Below the pieces are notes generated by a model that saw only the letters and a program-made list of their open reading frames with translations, did not search any database and was not told where the DNA came from. From Actinomycetospora sp. (lineage in GTDB: Bacteria; Actinomycetota; Actinomycetes; Mycobacteriales; Pseudonocardiaceae): DNA of 7,240 nt. This document shows, piece after piece, positions 6,383-7,240 of this stretch (its first letter is position 1; each line of letters starts with the position of its first letter). The position numbers were made by a program, and so were the translations under genes. The stretch is from NCBI GenBank assembly GCA_025925615.1, contig JAICLN010000216.1, forward strand, positions 1 to 7,240, written 5' to 3'.

Positions 6383-6691
6383 TCAGCGTGAGCCGGGGAA
6401 GGCCTCGTGGTGGTCGCGGGTCGGGTCCGGCACGGTGGGCACGTGGCGGTCGCCCTCGACGTCGACGTCGATCGGGTCGCGGTCCTCCCACTCGCGCATG
6501 GGGTCCCGGCGCTGGTAGCGGCCGCACCCGTAGCCGTAGCCGTAGCCACGACCGCGCGGTCCGTAGCGACGCGGCCCGAGGATCCAGACCAGGCCGAACA
6601 GCACCCAGAACCCGTGGCCCCCGGTCAGCAGCACGGCGGCGAGCGCGACGAGAACCACTCCCCCGGCGATGATGTGACGCGGCGTGATCAT
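6383..6691 (-). CDS. Small membrane protein of unknown function
   Basis: 102 residues from the ATG at 6691, which has GGAGG five bases upstream, the clearest ribosome-binding site in the window. The frame is open further upstream, but that part is out of character and unneeded. Residues 7-23 (IIAGGVVLVALAAVLLT) and 26-39 (HGFWVLFGLVWILG) are hydrophobic, either two short membrane spans or a helical hairpin. PRRYGPRGRGYGYGYGCGRY (40-59) is a basic, glycine/tyrosine-rich stretch that would be cytoplasmic by the positive-inside rule. Residues 63-102 are charged and proline-containing, likely disordered. I recognise no family or catalytic motif. It lies 133 bp upstream of menC on the same strand and could share a transcript, but the inverted repeat between them makes this uncertain. 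Confidence 0.75.
   Translation of the reverse strand: MITPRHIIAGGVVLVALAAVLLTGGHGFWVLFGLVWILGPRRYGPRGRGYGYGYGCGRYQRRDPMREWEDRDPIDVDVEGDRHVPTVPDPTRDHHEAFPGSR
6528..6545 (-). repeat. Three tandem hexamers coding for the Gly-Tyr repeat
   Basis: CCGTAG is repeated three times on the plus strand, giving glycine-tyrosine pairs in the small membrane protein. A whole-hexamer gain or loss would keep frame and only change the number of GY units. Confidence 0.7.
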
Positions 6692-6772
6692 GATGACCTC
6701 CGATGGCGGACCACGGCCCTTCCCGGCCGTCCTCTTGACGATACGCGCGCGGTCTGGGGAGCGCCTGAGACC

Positions 6773-6797
6773 GATGTCACCGCTTGACCCTGACATC
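6773..6797. promoter_or_regulatory. 7+7 dyad in the divergent region before menB
   Basis: GATGTCA (6773-6779) and TGACATC (6791-6797) form a perfect inverted repeat with an 11-nt spacer; the centre-to-centre distance of the arms is 18 bp, about two DNA turns. It lies 59 bp before the menB start and 82 bp before the small membrane gene, which fits an operator for a dimeric regulator acting on either. A second, looser repeat, GGTCT/AGACC, lies at 6751-6772. The regulator is unknown. Confidence 0.45.
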
Positions 6798-6808
6798 CGT
6801 CATGGCCT

Positions 6809-6824
6809 CGGCCCAGCGGCATAC
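6809..6824 (-). repeat. 16-bp repeat GTATGCCGCTGGGCCG, copy upstream of menB
   Basis: On the minus strand this is identical to 4415-4430. It lies between the 7+7 dyad and the menB -10 box, where a menB -35 would be expected, so it may also be part of the promoter region. Confidence 0.5.
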
Positions 6825-6842
6825 CCCCCGAGGGCTCGCCGC

Positions 6843-6848
6843 TAGGGT
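6843..6848 (+). promoter_or_regulatory. -10 box of menB, probable leaderless start
   Basis: TAGGGT is followed by exactly seven bases and then the GTG at 6856, so the G of the start codon would be the first transcribed base. AGGAG (6850-6854) lies one base before the GTG, too close for ordinary use, and would not be in a leaderless transcript. The arrangement parallels menF. Confidence 0.6.
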
Positions 6849-6855
6849 CAGGAGC

Positions 6856-7240
6856 GTGAGCAGCGCAACCGTGTCCGAGACCTTCGACCCCAGCGAGTGG
6901 GACCCCGTCCCCGGTTTCGACTTCACCGACATCACCTACCACCGGCGGCGCGCACACCCGGGCCGCCCGCACCCCGAGTCGGGCGTCGTGCGGGTCGCGT
7001 TCGACCGCCCGGAGGTGCTCAACGCGTTCCGGCCGCACACGGTCGACGAGCTCTATCGCGCCCTCGACCACGCGCGGATGACGCCGGACGTCGGGGTCGT
7101 GCTGGTGACGGGCAACGGGCCCTCGCCCAAGGACGGCAAGTGGGCGTTCTGCTCGGGCGGGGACCAGCGGATCCGCGGTCGCTCCGGCTACCAGTACGCC
7201 GCGGGCGAGACCGCGGACAGCGTCGACGAGGCACGGGTCA
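6856..7240 (+). CDS. menB: 1,4-Dihydroxy-2-naphthoyl-CoA synthase MenB (5' part)
   Basis: Closes the second ring: o-succinylbenzoyl-CoA to 1,4-dihydroxy-2-naphthoyl-CoA, by a Dieckmann-type condensation in the crotonase superfamily. The 128 visible codons include DITYHRR (25-31); VAFDRPEVLNAFRPHTVDEL (47-66), the conserved CoA-binding strand region; GVVLVTGNGPSPKDGKWAFCSGGDQRIRG (80-108), whose CSGGD holds the oxyanion-hole backbone; and SGYQYA (110-115). These are diagnostic of MenB within the superfamily. The catalytic aspartate and the C-terminal tyrosine lie beyond the window. The GTG at 6856 is chosen for its -10 spacing and because the N terminus then has the length seen in actinobacterial MenB. 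Divergent from the small membrane gene. Confidence 0.95.
   Translation, partial: MSSATVSETFDPSEWDPVPGFDFTDITYHRRRAHPGRPHPESGVVRVAFDRPEVLNAFRPHTVDELYRALDHARMTPDVGVVLVTGNGPSPKDGKWAFCSGGDQRIRGRSGYQYAAGETADSVDEARV

Noticed and set aside
4529..6391. Open frame of 620 codons antisense to the BKACE gene and menC
   Set aside because: No domain signature; it lies opposite two genes with complete active sites.
6784..6789. TTGACC as the -35 of menB
   Set aside because: It lies 53 nt before the TAGGGT -10, far beyond the 16-18 nt spacing, and no -10 sits at the right distance from it.
1..7240. tRNA, rRNA, CRISPR array, insertion sequence or phage genes
   Set aside because: No regularly spaced repeats, no tRNA-like clover-leaf stretch and no transposase or integrase motif were seen on either strand.

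Overview
The window is GC-rich DNA (strong G/C at third codon positions, GTG starts, very few AT-rich stretches). It carries most of a menaquinone (vitamin K2) biosynthesis locus. Protein signatures and promoter style (TANNNT -10 boxes placed right against start codons, a DtxR/IdeR-like iron box) point to a high-GC Gram-positive actinobacterium. A Micrococcales relative such as the Intrasporangiaceae is a guess from general resemblance, not a demonstrated placement.

Layout, left to right. (1) 1-408, minus: 5' part of a geranylgeranyl-reductase-family flavoprotein, probably the menaquinone reductase MenJ. Its upstream region holds a recognisable promoter, with an iron-box-like operator lying over the -35. 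(2) 569-1261, minus: menG, the final quinone C-methyltransferase. (3) A 149-bp divergent region, then 1411-2691 and 2693-4396, plus: menF and menD, one base apart. menD contains a 66-bp in-frame near-perfect palindrome at the linker after its first domain. (4) A 90-bp convergent gap with weak hairpins and short repeats. (5) 4487-5245 and 5242-6249, minus: a beta-keto acid cleavage enzyme (BKACE, DUF849) gene whose start overlaps the stop of menC (ATGA overlap), so the two are very probably co-translated. (6) 6383-6691, minus: a 102-residue membrane protein of unknown function, separated from menC by an inverted repeat. (7) A divergent region with a 7+7 dyad, then 6856-7240, plus: the 5' part of menB, cut by the window end.

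How the genes work together: MenF makes isochorismate from chorismate. MenD adds the succinyl-semialdehyde unit from 2-oxoglutarate to give SEPHCHC. MenC dehydrates SHCHC to o-succinylbenzoate. MenB closes the naphthoquinone ring of o-succinylbenzoyl-CoA. MenG methylates demethylmenaquinone, and MenJ would saturate one isoprene unit of the side chain. MenH, MenE, MenA, the DHNA-CoA thioesterase and the polyprenyl synthase are not in the window. The two items that a standard men annotation does not explain are the palindrome inside menD and the BKACE gene coupled to menC. The possible iron control of menJ is the most testable regulatory observation.
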